Origin: Rhizobium sp. NXC24
GTDB taxonomy: Bacteria > Pseudomonadota > Alphaproteobacteria > Rhizobiales > Rhizobiaceae
Direction: 5' to 3'
Length of the DNA stretch: 64,000 nucleotides
NCBI RefSeq assembly: GCF_002944315.1
Contig: NZ_CP024311.1
Coordinates: forward strand, 2,828,501 to 2,892,500
The translations under genes and the position numbers were made by a program. Of the stretch, positions 42,884 to 50,394 are shown piece by piece. The notes under the pieces were generated by a model. It was not told the DNA's origin. It ran no database searches and was given only the letters and a program-made list of their open reading frames with translations. Numbering within the stretch: the stretch's first letter is position 1; each line of letters starts with the position of its first letter.

Positions 42884-43399
42884 TTATAGCGCATCGATCT
42901 CCGTTTTGCGCCGACGTCTGCCGGTCCTTGCCGAGGCTTCCCGCGCCCTCCTGTTTTCGTCACGCTGCCGCTCAATAATTTCCAGACCCCTGAACATCTC
43001 GCTTTCGCCAGCTCGCTCCTGTGTCGTTTGCTGGAGCAATTGAGATGCTGCGACCTGAAGGCTTCCTTGAACCATCGTTTGGATCGCGCCGCTCCATTCC
43101 TGCGCCCGCTCGGTGAGGCCTCCCGGCTCGCGGTAGCGTAGGGACAGCATATCCTCGATCTCATCTGGCCGCGGCCATCTGCCTGCAGTCTCATGAAAAT
43201 GTTGGTAACTTTCAACGACTCGGGCACACTGCCGGCCCAGCTCGGAGGCTTTTCCCGCGCCGCGAGCGACGCGTATGATATTCGCAGCTAATGCCAGGAG
43301 AGCCCAGTTGATCTCCTCTTTGGCATATTGGCTGTCGATCTCCTTTTGTGAATTCTGAGCTACGACGGAGAGCTTTGGCTTTTCGGGTTCATCGGCCAT
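42884..43399 (-). CDS. Hypothetical prophage-border protein
   Basis: A 171-residue, mostly helical, charged protein. I do not recognise a family. It has an internal helical part (ALLALAANIIRVARGAGKASEL) and a basic C-terminal tail ASARTGRRRRKTEIDAL, which suggests nucleic-acid contact. It is the first gene after the tRNA and is read leftward toward it. It could be phage-borne or host-derived. Confidence 0.55.
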   Translation of the reverse strand: MADEPEKPKLSVVAQNSQKEIDSQYAKEEINWALLALAANIIRVARGAGKASELGRQCARVVESYQHFHETAGRWPRPDEIEDMLSLRYREPGGLTERAQEWSGAIQTMVQGSLQVAASQLLQQTTQERAGESEMFRGLEIIERQRDENRRAREASARTGRRRRKTEIDAL

Positions 43400-43501
43400 G
43401 AAAAATCCTGCCAGTTCATGAGAGCCGGCAGGATTGAATGTCTGATATCGCTTAGCAAGTAGCGGTGGCAGTTGTTACCGCAATTCACTTCCTCCACAGA
43501 A

Positions 43502-43876
43502 TCAAGCAGCCTTGAGAAAGCGACTGTCTCTCACTTTCACGTCAGCGACGACAATGGCCAGAACGCATTCACTGAACTCCTGGGAGCTCCAGTAATGGCC
43601 ACCATTTGGCCCATGTCGGTAGACTGGATTGTCGTACGAAACGCGGATCATTCGTTCTTTGCCCGGAAGAGCTGCGCAGCGACACAGGACAGCGCCAAGG
43701 CCGTTATCCACGAGGTAGATCCCTTCGCCGCAATAATCCGCTACCGGAGCGACGAGCACATAATCGCGACGGCTTTTCAACTCTGGCTCCATAGTGTCCC
43801 CATCGACCATGTGAACGCGGAGCTTGTCGAAGGCGGTTTTTTCGGTCTGGATGGTTGGCGCGAAGAATTCGGTCAT
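43502..43876 (-). CDS. S24/LexA-like protein, catalytic residues lost
   Basis: A 124-residue protein that resembles only the C-terminal domain of LexA/CI-type S24 peptidases. The stretch VHMVDGDTMEPEL (~21-33) matches GDSMEP, with Thr28 in place of the catalytic Ser. The YVLVAPVADY and GIYLVDNG strands follow. The catalytic Lys region (usually VKRL) reads LCRC. No DNA-binding domain is present. The start overlaps the stop of the upstream gene (ATGA), with GGAG 9 bases before. It may be a non-cleaving partner of a repressor. Confidence 0.7.
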   Translation of the reverse strand: MTEFFAPTIQTEKTAFDKLRVHMVDGDTMEPELKSRRDYVLVAPVADYCGEGIYLVDNGLGAVLCRCAALPGKERMIRVSYDNPVYRHGPNGGHYWSSQEFSECVLAIVVADVKVRDSRFLKAA

Positions 43877-44742
43877 GCCTGCATCTCCTCTCTCATGCCG
43901 ATAACAGCATGAATGAAGCGGCAAAACTCGCCCCAACGGCCAGACGTATTCGGATCACCGTCGAACAAGCCAGACGCCTGGATGGCATACGCTTTGATCC
44001 GCAATCCTTCATGGGTAAATGCCGGAATCATAGAAATCTTCGCGCTGGCTTCCTTCACGGCGACATCGGCATCGTGGATCCGCTGCGCCGCCTGCATCAC
44101 GCCTGAGGCCTCAGTCAGGCGGGCTGTTTCGGCCTCATAGGCAACAGCAAGCTCAAGCCTCCGTCTCCATTGCGCAAGAGCTTGATCCCTCCATTCCCTG
44201 TTGCGGGCCAAGGCTTTTTCGGTACGTCCTTTCGGAACATGCCGCGAGAGGTCGTCGATCCACCGGCGGGCTTCCTCCGACGAGTGGACGTGAAAACACG
44301 TTCTCTCCATCTTCTCCCGGAATTCGGGAGCTAACCGCCTGGAAAGAACACTTGTATCCCTCATCATGAAACGACCGATGATATCCCGCTCTGCGGGGTA
44401 GCGGCAACTACCATTCAAATGGGCATTGGCACCGCCAAGAAGTTCTTCAGGGGCGAGCGGCCACAAATGGCGCCATTCATCCGCAAGCCATTCCCGAGCC
44501 TTTTGTGCCTCTGCCAGTTCGGTCTGGGCAGCAATGAGACTTTCATATGCATGAAGCAGCTCTGGGTTCTCGTGCCGCGTGACTGAGGCCAACGAACGCT
44601 CAGAACGCGCTTGTGCGACATCAGGGCCGACAAGTGCTGCTGGGACGGCCACAGCCGCTGCGAGACTGGAGAAGAGGCCGAGAAGGGTACGTCTGGCCGT
44701 GGGCAAACCTTCGGCGACTATCTGATCAGATTTATTTCTCAT
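43873..44742 (-). CDS. Hypothetical protein with N-terminal Tat-like/export segment
   Basis: A 289-residue protein. Near the N-terminus it has RRTLLGLFSSLAAAVAVPAAL, a twin-Arg plus hydrophobic stretch resembling a Tat signal or membrane anchor, followed by AQARSE. The rest is long helices, coiled-coil-like, with many Glu, Arg and Ala (EKALARNREWRDQALAQWRR). The start at 44742 has GGAGG just before; it overlaps the end of the upstream gene by 11 bases. No family recognised. It is in a three-gene leftward run with the S24-like protein. Confidence 0.55.
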   Translation of the reverse strand: MRNKSDQIVAEGLPTARRTLLGLFSSLAAAVAVPAALVGPDVAQARSERSLASVTRHENPELLHAYESLIAAQTELAEAQKAREWLADEWRHLWPLAPEELLGGANAHLNGSCRYPAERDIIGRFMMRDTSVLSRRLAPEFREKMERTCFHVHSSEEARRWIDDLSRHVPKGRTEKALARNREWRDQALAQWRRRLELAVAYEAETARLTEASGVMQAAQRIHDADVAVKEASAKISMIPAFTHEGLRIKAYAIQASGLFDGDPNTSGRWGEFCRFIHAVIGMREEMQA

Positions 44743-45091
44743 GGTTTCCTCCCATAAGCTTCTGAGTTTCGCGTTCATTCTGTTTCATGAATATTCTATG
44801 GGCGTTCTGAAGCTTCGCCATGCCCTGGTAGAGCGCATCCGCCACTGCAGATCCGTCGTCTTCCGCAGAGTAGCAGTCGCTTGTCATGGCAAGCCAGCAG
44901 GTCTGTACGATCGACAGCGCGCTATGGACGTCGTCGATTGCGTCCGCGGGTCGGCCCGCTCCTGTGCTGTCAGCATTCAAAAGAGTAATGGCCGCCTGAA
45001 CGTCTCCGGATTCCAGCATTCTTTTTAGTCGTCCCAACATTTTCTCGGCAGGCACAGCTTCGCCGGCCGCCTGAACTGCAGTGTTCGGCAT
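44732..45091 (-). CDS. Hypothetical small helical prophage protein
   Basis: A 119-residue protein without a known domain. It is mostly helical with MLGRLKRMLESGDVQAAITLL near the start and an acidic middle. GGAG lies 8 bases before the ATG. It heads the leftward three-gene run that ends with the S24-like protein, and is divergent from the XRE regulator gene, sharing its AT-rich control region. Confidence 0.55.
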   Translation of the reverse strand: MPNTAVQAAGEAVPAEKMLGRLKRMLESGDVQAAITLLNADSTGAGRPADAIDDVHSALSIVQTCWLAMTSDCYSAEDDGSAVADALYQGMAKLQNAHRIFMKQNERETQKLMGGNHEK

Positions 45092-45188
45092 TTTTCATCT
45101 CCATTTAGGTATGAGAACCAGATAACTATTTTTAGAACTTAACGACTTCTTCACTCTTGTCAACACATATCTAGTTCTGATAACTAAT

Positions 45189-45202
45189 TTCGTGATAACG
45201 AA
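45189..45202. promoter_or_regulatory. Operator candidate overlapping the XRE gene's translation start region
   Basis: TTCGT-GATA-ACGAA is a perfect inverted repeat directly followed by the ribosome site GGAA and the ATG at 45212. Related half-sites AGAACT (45131) and AGTTCT (45172) lie in the same spacer in inverted orientation. The spacer is clearly more AT-rich than the host. Autoregulation by the XRE protein is inferred. Confidence 0.5.
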
Positions 45203-45211
45203 GGAAATCAA

Positions 45212-45445
45212 ATGCTCACCACTGGCAATCAACTGAAGGCGGCTCGTGCGCTCGCGGGAGTGGAGCAGAAGGACGTCGCTGAAAGGGCTGGAGTGAACGT
45301 CAACACCATCCGGAACATGGAGGCGGCAGGGGCTGGCCAGATCGCCGGACGTGCACAAAACGTTCAAATGGTGCAGCGGGTGCTCGAAGAAGCAGGCATC
45401 GAGTTTCTAAATCACGGGCAACCAGGCGTAAGGCTCCGGAAATGA
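45212..45445 (+). CDS. XRE-family helix-turn-helix regulator
   Basis: A 77-residue Cro/CI-type protein. The HTH covers about residues 6-60: NQLKAARALAGVEQKDVAER (two parts) then GVNVNTIRNMEAAG as the recognition helix. It ends with the VQRVLEEAGIEFLN pattern seen in many rhizobial HTH proteins. GAAGGAAATCAA precedes the ATG. It diverges from the three-gene leftward run and may be the small lysogeny switch repressor. Confidence 0.85.
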   Translation: MLTTGNQLKAARALAGVEQKDVAERAGVNVNTIRNMEAAGAGQIAGRAQNVQMVQRVLEEAGIEFLNHGQPGVRLRK

Positions 45446-45642
45446 ACCCTCGCCAAATCTTCAAAGCCGCGCGCTCAGTCTTTCCGAACGGCTAACATCC
45501 ACAAGCGTCCGCCCCGATCTGGATCAAATAGTGGAAAACATCGCGCCGATACGCAGACTGCAGATAATGTCACGCCATCTGTCACGCGACACGCCCGCAC
45601 CTCTGCAGTAGTTAGCTCGCAAAATCCGGTTTGAGGAGCGAT

Positions 45643-45729
45643 ATGATGTCGACTTCGATTTTGACTGCTTTGACAGTGTGCGCGGGCCTAACCACGGCGG
45701 CGCTTATGGTGGTGCAGGTTCTGCATTAA
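45643..45729 (+). CDS. Possible 28-residue membrane peptide
   Basis: Starting at ATG 45643 with GAGGAG 4 to 9 bases before, the frame codes MMSTSILTALTVCAGLTTAA plus LMVVQVLH and ends with TAA. It looks like a single membrane-spanning segment. The ribosome site is good; there is no family support. It sits just before the small secreted protein gene. Confidence 0.35.
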   Translation: MMSTSILTALTVCAGLTTAALMVVQVLH

Positions 45730-45758
45730 GGGCTATTGTTTTTATGGGGGAGAGACTT

Positions 45759-46031
45759 ATGCAAAATTGGTTGGCAGCAGTCTTCGCGGTGGGATTCTTA
45801 TGCGTCGGCGTACACATTGCTGATGCCCAGACATTCGGCGGGAATGATTGCACCGAGGATTGTTCGGGGCACAAGGCAGGTTATGAGTGGGCCGAGCGGA
45901 ACGCCGTTACAGACGAAAGTGACTGCGGAGGAAATTCGACCTCCTTCGAAGAAGGATGCAAAACATTTGTACAGGAGCCTACCCGTGGCGCGGACACAGA
46001 CGATGATGGCAACGATATAGACGATCAGTGA
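45759..46031 (+). CDS. Small secreted Cys-rich protein
   Basis: A 90-residue protein with signal peptide (WLAAVFAVGFLCVGVHIADA) and mature part with CTEDCSGHKAGYEWAE, a four-cysteine pattern (C-x3-C ... C ... C) and an acidic tail DTDDDGNDIDDQ. The ATG at 45759 is preferred because GGGGGAG lies 6 bases before it. Similar short exported proteins are common in rhizobia and of unknown function. It may be prophage cargo. Confidence 0.65.
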   Translation: MQNWLAAVFAVGFLCVGVHIADAQTFGGNDCTEDCSGHKAGYEWAERNAVTDESDCGGNSTSFEEGCKTFVQEPTRGADTDDDGNDIDDQ

Positions 46032-46049
46032 TATTGGCGCCGCGCCGCT

Positions 46050-46235
46050 CTGATGCTTCGACATCCCAGCCTCGCGGGCAGCTTCTTCTCTGGATATCAA
46101 CGTATGGGTGCCTACTCTTTGATATTCCTCGGACTTTCTGTCTCCGCCCTTCGCCGGCTGCTTGACGGCCCAATTGGGTATAGGTGCCCGTACCTTATCT
46201 CTGGTTTCGGCCCCGGCTTTGCCGGTTCGATTTGC
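46050..46235 (-). pseudogene. Fragment of a ParB-like / phage DNA-binding protein
   Basis: The gap 46032-46346 contains no intact gene. Its leftward strand holds an open stretch that reads DKVRAPIPNWAVKQPAKGGD, then RKSEEYQ and TLISREEAAREAGMSKHQ. These match, from memory, a conserved block of phage/rhizobial proteins in which LISREEAARRAGMSKHQ is followed by QVTAIRVANVP. Here the frame leaves the family after MSKHQ and has a stop (TAA) before the first part, so it is a remnant. Confidence 0.45.
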
Positions 46236-46346
46236 TTAAGGAGATCCGGAGCCGACACTTTTATGAGGGACGACCTATTCTTCGTTGACTGATCGTCGGG
46301 AATCGGCGCAACCTACATATGCATAAGTCATGGGAGGGGACATGGC

Positions 46347-47189
46347 ATGACTGTATGTGTTTGCGTAAAAGTGAATGAATGCATGGTTTTTGCCGCCGAT
46401 AGCGCATCAAGCTTTGATGCGGGTGGCGCAAAAGACAGCAATGGCGATCCTATTCAGCAAGTATATCGACACGGCAACAAGCTTTTTCAGCTACATCGGC
46501 AATATCCTATCATGGGCATGACGGCTGGGCTCGGCAATTTCGGGCAAGCTTCGATAGCTATGATGGCGAAGCAGTTTCGGCACATGATTGGAGCCAAGGG
46601 AACGAACCCGCTTGGCAGCGATTATAAGATGGAAGATGTAGTCGCCCTGGCGCAGAAGTTTTTTCTGGAGGAAGAGTTCAAAAATGTGCCCGATGCCTCG
46701 GGTGTCGGTTTCGAGTTTTGGATTGGTGGGTACTCTTCCGGAGAGAAACTACCAGAGCTTTGGAAATTGTCGGTGTTCAACGGGAATGTTCTACCGCCCG
46801 CGTTGGTGGCGGAAACATCGGACATAGGGATCTTTTGCGGGGGACAGCGTGACCCCATTCAACGTTTGATCGGCGGATTCGGCTGGAAGCTGGAGAAGAT
46901 TTTAAACGACCATGGGGTTACGCAAGACAAGTTCCCGAAACTCTATGAGTCGGTCGCCCCCGAGCTTCTTCTACCGCTGGTCTCACCCGTTATGCCGATT
47001 CAAGACGCAATCGATCTGACAGAATTCTTGGCAGATATGACGAAAAAGGTGTTTCGCTTCCGCGCTGTACCAGAATATGTGTCAGGTGACATAGACGTAG
47101 CGACTGTAACCAAATATGAGAACTTTCGCTGGATAAAGAGAAAGTATTATTATCCACAAGCACTCAACCAACAGGTGGATCATGTCTGA
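46347..47189 (+). CDS. Proteasome-fold Ntn-hydrolase-like protein
   Basis: A 280-residue protein that resembles the beta-type proteasome/Anbu fold. After Met removal the first residue would be Thr (MTVCVCV), then VFAADSAS (Asp at 18, as Asp17 of proteasomes), and GNKLFQL with Lys45 in the place of Lys33. GMTAGLGNFGQAS matches the Gly-rich loop. GGGAGGGG precedes the ATG. The protein is longer than Anbu (about 245). It overlaps a short gene downstream by 8 bases. It lies in the prophage cargo region and its base composition is lower in GC. A protease or inactive relative is likely; substrate unknown. Confidence 0.65.
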   Translation: MTVCVCVKVNECMVFAADSASSFDAGGAKDSNGDPIQQVYRHGNKLFQLHRQYPIMGMTAGLGNFGQASIAMMAKQFRHMIGAKGTNPLGSDYKMEDVVALAQKFFLEEEFKNVPDASGVGFEFWIGGYSSGEKLPELWKLSVFNGNVLPPALVAETSDIGIFCGGQRDPIQRLIGGFGWKLEKILNDHGVTQDKFPKLYESVAPELLLPLVSPVMPIQDAIDLTEFLADMTKKVFRFRAVPEYVSGDIDVATVTKYENFRWIKRKYYYPQALNQQVDHV

Positions 47190-47373
47190 TCAAATTCGCA
47201 AAGAGAAGGAAATCGTTGGCAAGCCCGATGATTCCGCCTTCAAATTACCGCGTGAGACGGAACAGCGCCTGATACGAGAATTTAAATCGCCGTTCCCGAA
47301 AGAGACAACTGACAGGCGGGAAAGCGTCCTTCTCTCGAACGCTTGCTGGCGCTCACAGAGCCCATTGCGCTGA
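47182..47373 (+). CDS. Small partner of the Ntn-hydrolase-like gene
   Basis: A 63-residue, charged protein starting with MSDQIRKEKEIVGKPDD. It overlaps the preceding gene by 8 bases (ATGTCTGA), with AGGTGG just before the ATG, so coupled translation is likely. The end CWRSQSPLR looks unlike the rest; a different frame at that place reads ERLLALTEPIALTTGEG, so a frameshift may have cut the gene. No family recognised. Confidence 0.5.
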   Translation: MSDQIRKEKEIVGKPDDSAFKLPRETEQRLIREFKSPFPKETTDRRESVLLSNACWRSQSPLR

Positions 47374-47396
47374 CGACGGGCGAAGGGCGTGAGAAC

Positions 47397-47798
47397 TCAC
47401 CGCTGATTGCCGCTTTGCCGATCCTGTCGTTGCAGAATTTCGCGCACGACCTTCACGTCCCCGTTCAGCTCGTTGACCGAGGACGTCAGATCCTTGATCG
47501 AGGCAAGCACGGACCCGACCGACTGCTCGCTTGCTGACATTCGATAGCCGAGCGTCTTGATATCGCCTTCGGCCGTCGACTGTCTCGTTTCGATCGCCTG
47601 CAGGCGCTGATCCACGCGGGCTGAATTCGCTTCCGTCTGGACGATGAAGTCCTTGCGCCAGCCTTGCAGGTCCTCGATATCGCGGCTTTTGTTCGCCGTG
47701 ACCCAAACACCCATGCCGACCGAAGAAGCGATCGACAGAATTCCGACAAGGGTATTGATGTTCGCCCCCATCCTCTTCGCGCGCTCCGGCATTTGCAT
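47397..47798 (-). CDS. Membrane-anchored coiled-coil phage protein
   Basis: A 133-residue protein with one N-terminal membrane helix (INTLVGILSIASSVGMGVWV) and a long helical coiled coil (LQAIETRQSTAEGDI, SVNELNGDVKVVREILQRQD). This layout fits a phage inner-membrane spanin-like or DUF-type lysis protein, but no motif proves it. The ATG at 47798 has GGAG 8 bases before it; a GTG nine codons up with a weak ribosome site is also possible. It is last of the lysis run. Confidence 0.6.
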   Translation of the reverse strand: MQMPERAKRMGANINTLVGILSIASSVGMGVWVTANKSRDIEDLQGWRKDFIVQTEANSARVDQRLQAIETRQSTAEGDIKTLGYRMSASEQSVGSVLASIKDLTSSVNELNGDVKVVREILQRQDRQSGNQR

Positions 47799-47840
47799 CT
47801 CTTCATCTCCGGTTTCGTCAGCCACTGTCTTTCACGTCTT

Positions 47841-47933
47841 TCAATGCGGTATGGAGACGAGGCCGGCACCGATGCCAAGCGCAAGGGTGCCGGCCGTGAG
47901 GAAGAATAGCGTCAGCAGAACGGCGCTGTTCAT
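47841..47933 (-). CDS. 30-residue membrane peptide, lysis region
   Basis: MNSAVLLTLFFLTAGTLALG and IGAGLVSIPH form a short protein with one hydrophobic helix. Its ATG overlaps the stop of the preceding holin-like gene as ATGA, and its stop is 15 bases before the next possible start. The overlap and the membrane helix support a real phage gene; there is no family match. Confidence 0.5.
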   Translation of the reverse strand: MNSAVLLTLFFLTAGTLALGIGAGLVSIPH

Positions 47934-48181
47934 CTCTCGACCGGCGGCTGGGGTTTGATGAGGCCGACAAACCCATCGCGAACGACGTTGATCAGGGTCT
48001 TGGACGCACCAAGGACAGCGACGATAGCGGCGGTATAGGTCGGGCTGATCCAGGACTGCGAGCATTCCAGCAACCCGGCCGCGGTCGTTGTGCAGCCCGT
48101 GGCGATCAGGAATGCCGTGACGGCCGCGAGAACGGCGATCAGGATATTGAGAAGGTTATGGATGGCGTTCGTATTGAACAT
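47930..48181 (-). CDS. Holin-like small membrane protein
   Basis: An 83-residue protein with two hydrophobic segments, LLNILIAVLAAVTAFLIATG (~9-28) and TAAIVAVLGASKTLINVV (~50-67), and a short basic end with KPQPPVER. Size, position next to an endolysin gene and topology fit a holin. GGAG-like AAAGGA precedes the ATG. It is followed by the 30-residue peptide gene with overlapping stop and start. Confidence 0.6.
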   Translation of the reverse strand: MFNTNAIHNLLNILIAVLAAVTAFLIATGCTTTAAGLLECSQSWISPTYTAAIVAVLGASKTLINVVRDGFVGLIKPQPPVER

Positions 48182-48193
48182 GGAGGAGATCCT

Positions 48194-48529
48194 TTACTGA
48201 GCGGCCTTGGCCTGCTGGAGAGCGCTGCTGACGACGGCATAGGCCTGCGCGACCTTCACGACGGCATCTACGACAGAGGTGTGGGACGGATCGGCGCAAA
48301 TCGTCTCGACGCCGGCATAGGCTGCAGCTTCCTTGGAAACCGTACCGGCCTTCAGCTTGCCGGTGGCTGCAACGGCAGAGAACGCCACGTGGGCGATTTC
48401 GAGCGCCGAACAGACCTTCGGAAGGTTCTGCTCAATGGCTGTGTCGACCTGGCTGGTGGTCTTGCATGCGGAGAGAGAAACAGCGGACAGCACGAGGCTA
48501 GCCGCCATCGCTAGATGGAGGATGCGCAT
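48194..48529 (-). CDS. Prophage lipoprotein
   Basis: A 111-residue protein with a lipobox: LVLSAVSLSAC, Cys22. The rest is a helical, Ala-rich domain with two further Cys (KVCSALE and TICADP) that may form a bond. It lies between the endolysin and the holin-like gene; in the lysis position it could act as an outer-membrane spanin or a plain lipoprotein. No family named. Confidence 0.6.
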   Translation of the reverse strand: MRILHLAMAASLVLSAVSLSACKTTSQVDTAIEQNLPKVCSALEIAHVAFSAVAATGKLKAGTVSKEAAAYAGVETICADPSHTSVVDAVVKVAQAYAVVSSALQQAKAAQ

Positions 48530-48558
48530 GAGGATGTTCCTTTGGTTAGTGGGGAGGA

Positions 48559-49209
48559 TCAGGCGGCTTTCAGTGCCGCGTAGAACTGCTTGGCGTAAGA
48601 CGCGATCTGTTGCGCCTTATCCTGCCCATTGATGATGCGGCGAGCGCCTATCCAATCGGCAGAATCCGGTTCGAAGTAGTTGGAAAGCTTGTGGCCGGTG
48701 AAGATGCCATCGCGCATGCCGATGACGATGATCTTCGCGGCAATGTCGTCGCTCATCGCGAGATCGGGATTGGACACGAGGTCGACGCCAAGCAACTTCG
48801 AGAACTTGCCGTAGTTGTCATGACCCGTACACTGGCTAAAACCACGGCCACGATATTTCCAACCGTCTCCAGACGTCTCAGGGCCGTTGCCCATCCGGTT
48901 CGCATAGGCTCGATTGGCGATCCTCTGTGGCTGTCTGGCATAGCTTTGAGCCTGCGCGGGGGTGAAATACTTGGGGAAGGTCTCTCGAAGCCCTGCGGCG
49001 CTGTAATTCAGGTTTTCCGAGACCGGCACGAAGCTGCCGCCAGTCTCGATCATGGGCGTTGCCAGGATGTAGGCGATCTGCCGGAGATCAGTAACGCCGC
49101 CCCCCTCGCATCCATCGAGAATGGCCTCGATGCCGTTTACCTGTGCCTCGGATAAGTGGCCACTGAACACAGTGGAACGCACCGCCGCGAAAAGTTTCGC
49201 TCGGTCCAT
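48559..49209 (-). CDS. GH19-type endolysin
   Basis: A 216-residue lytic enzyme of the chitinase-like glycoside hydrolase 19 family, as found in many phages. The catalytic Glu region is ATPMIETGGSFVPVSENLNY (near residue 50-69), then RGRGFSQCTGHDNYGKFSK (substrate cleft) and GARRIINGQD. No signal peptide is seen, so it needs the holin for access to peptidoglycan. The ATG at 49209 is chosen over a TTG one codon up. Lysis genes follow downstream. Confidence 0.85.
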   Translation of the reverse strand: MDRAKLFAAVRSTVFSGHLSEAQVNGIEAILDGCEGGGVTDLRQIAYILATPMIETGGSFVPVSENLNYSAAGLRETFPKYFTPAQAQSYARQPQRIANRAYANRMGNGPETSGDGWKYRGRGFSQCTGHDNYGKFSKLLGVDLVSNPDLAMSDDIAAKIIVIGMRDGIFTGHKLSNYFEPDSADWIGARRIINGQDKAQQIASYAKQFYAALKAA

Positions 49210-49378
49210 CAATCGTCTCCCGATTTTCCTGGATAAAAATCTTCTTGCTTTGGTTGCCTCTAGGCTGGGTCCGTCGACTCAGGCACGATCGAAATCCTGA
49301 CGCAGTGGTCAGAAAGTTTGACACCGCGGCATATCCGAAGTCCCGACCACATTGGCGATTGCAAGAGTGAGGGCAAAG

Positions 49379-50068
49379 ATGAGGACGACGATTGCAGAGC
49401 TATTGGGTCTCTATGGCGAGACCGTAGACGCCGTCGTGCAGCAGGTGATTGACGCATATTTTCCGCAGACAATTCCAATTCGAGGACCTAGCACGATACA
49501 CGAATGGAAAATTTGGCTGGGGTGGAGAACAACTATTCTCACCCGCCATCCGCATATTGTTGCCTTCGAAAATGCTCCAGACCACCTCCTTTATCATGAG
49601 ATACTACATCTTCATCGTATCAAAATCGAAGGTGCGCCACTGCTGCGCCCAGCCCCATTTAACGCTGCCAGCGAGGAACTCGCCTACCGGTTAAACAACG
49701 ATTTGGAGCACCTGCTGATCATTCCCAAAGAGTTCGAGCAGTTCCCCGAAGCTGCTGGATACTGGAATTGGTCGCAGAAGAATTACTTGGCTTATTGCGA
49801 GACCAAAGAATACAAGAACGAACTTGACGTTTTTAATTTTGCCATGAGTTATCTTGTGTCAAAGACCGTCTTTCAAGATCCATCTACCAGCATGGGGGCG
49901 GCGAAATTCCTTGAAGAGGCCGATATTTTGCATGAGATCGAAGCACTCCGACAAGGATTTCTGGCAGAACCAACATCGAAAGTCGAAATAGCAAATGCCA
50001 TTCTTGAAGCTTGCGGGGTCAATGGCTTCAAAGTCGAGGCCATGAGATTTGACCCCAAGGGTAACTAG
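49379..50068 (+). CDS. Cargo protein with HEXXH zinc-protease motif
   Basis: A 229-residue protein read against the surrounding virion genes. HEILH at residues 73-77 within DHLLYHEILHLHRI is a HEXXH zinc-metalloprotease motif; EELAYRLNNDLEHLLI further on may give a third ligand. GAGGG lies 7 bases before the ATG at 49379, preferred over a TTG at 49352. The gene is more AT-rich than its neighbours. No family recognised beyond the motif; it is a plausible moron. Confidence 0.6.
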   Translation: MRTTIAELLGLYGETVDAVVQQVIDAYFPQTIPIRGPSTIHEWKIWLGWRTTILTRHPHIVAFENAPDHLLYHEILHLHRIKIEGAPLLRPAPFNAASEELAYRLNNDLEHLLIIPKEFEQFPEAAGYWNWSQKNYLAYCETKEYKNELDVFNFAMSYLVSKTVFQDPSTSMGAAKFLEEADILHEIEALRQGFLAEPTSKVEIANAILEACGVNGFKVEAMRFDPKGN

Positions 50069-50076
50069 TCGAGACC

Positions 50077-50394
50077 TTACAATTTTGAAGCTGCGGCGAA
50101 GAACTCGTCGATCTGCTGGGACGTGAAGCCCATCGCAGCGAAGCCTTGCTGCATCATCGGTGACGATTTGACGAAAGAGCCCGAATATTCATAGGCGATT
50201 TGCACGTCCCTGCTCTGCTGCTTTACCCAGCCATCGACTTGATCGAGGATACCGGCCGCCAAGAGCTGAAGCTTGAACTGGCGAGCTGAAACGCTCTCGA
50301 TTGCCGGGGCGGCTATCGTTGGAGCCTCAGCCAAAAATGCCGCTTCTTCATCGGGAGTGAGTTCAACTTCGACACCGTTGAGAAGCTGTTTCAT
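50077..50394 (-). CDS. Small phage protein, possible tail-fibre chaperone
   Basis: A 105-residue protein whose start MKQLLNGVEVELTPDEEAAF with following SVSARQFKLQLLAAGILDQV resembles small proteins next to phage fibre genes. GGAGTCAGAGG precedes the ATG, which overlaps the stop of the fibre gene (ATGA). It probably helps fibre assembly; that is inferred from position and similarity. Confidence 0.6.
   Translation of the reverse strand: MKQLLNGVEVELTPDEEAAFLAEAPTIAAPAIESVSARQFKLQLLAAGILDQVDGWVKQQSRDVQIAYEYSGSFVKSSPMMQQGFAAMGFTSQQIDEFFAAASKL

Noticed and set aside
46053..46292. Rightward 79-codon frame in the gap before the Ntn-hydrolase-like gene
   Set aside because: No ribosome site and no family pattern; the reverse strand carries a recognisable remnant instead.
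46347..47189. True Anbu protease belonging to the ATP-grasp/alpha-E/transglutaminase set
   Set aside because: It is 26 kb away inside a prophage, longer than Anbu and only similar in the N-terminal motifs, so a link to that operon is not supported.
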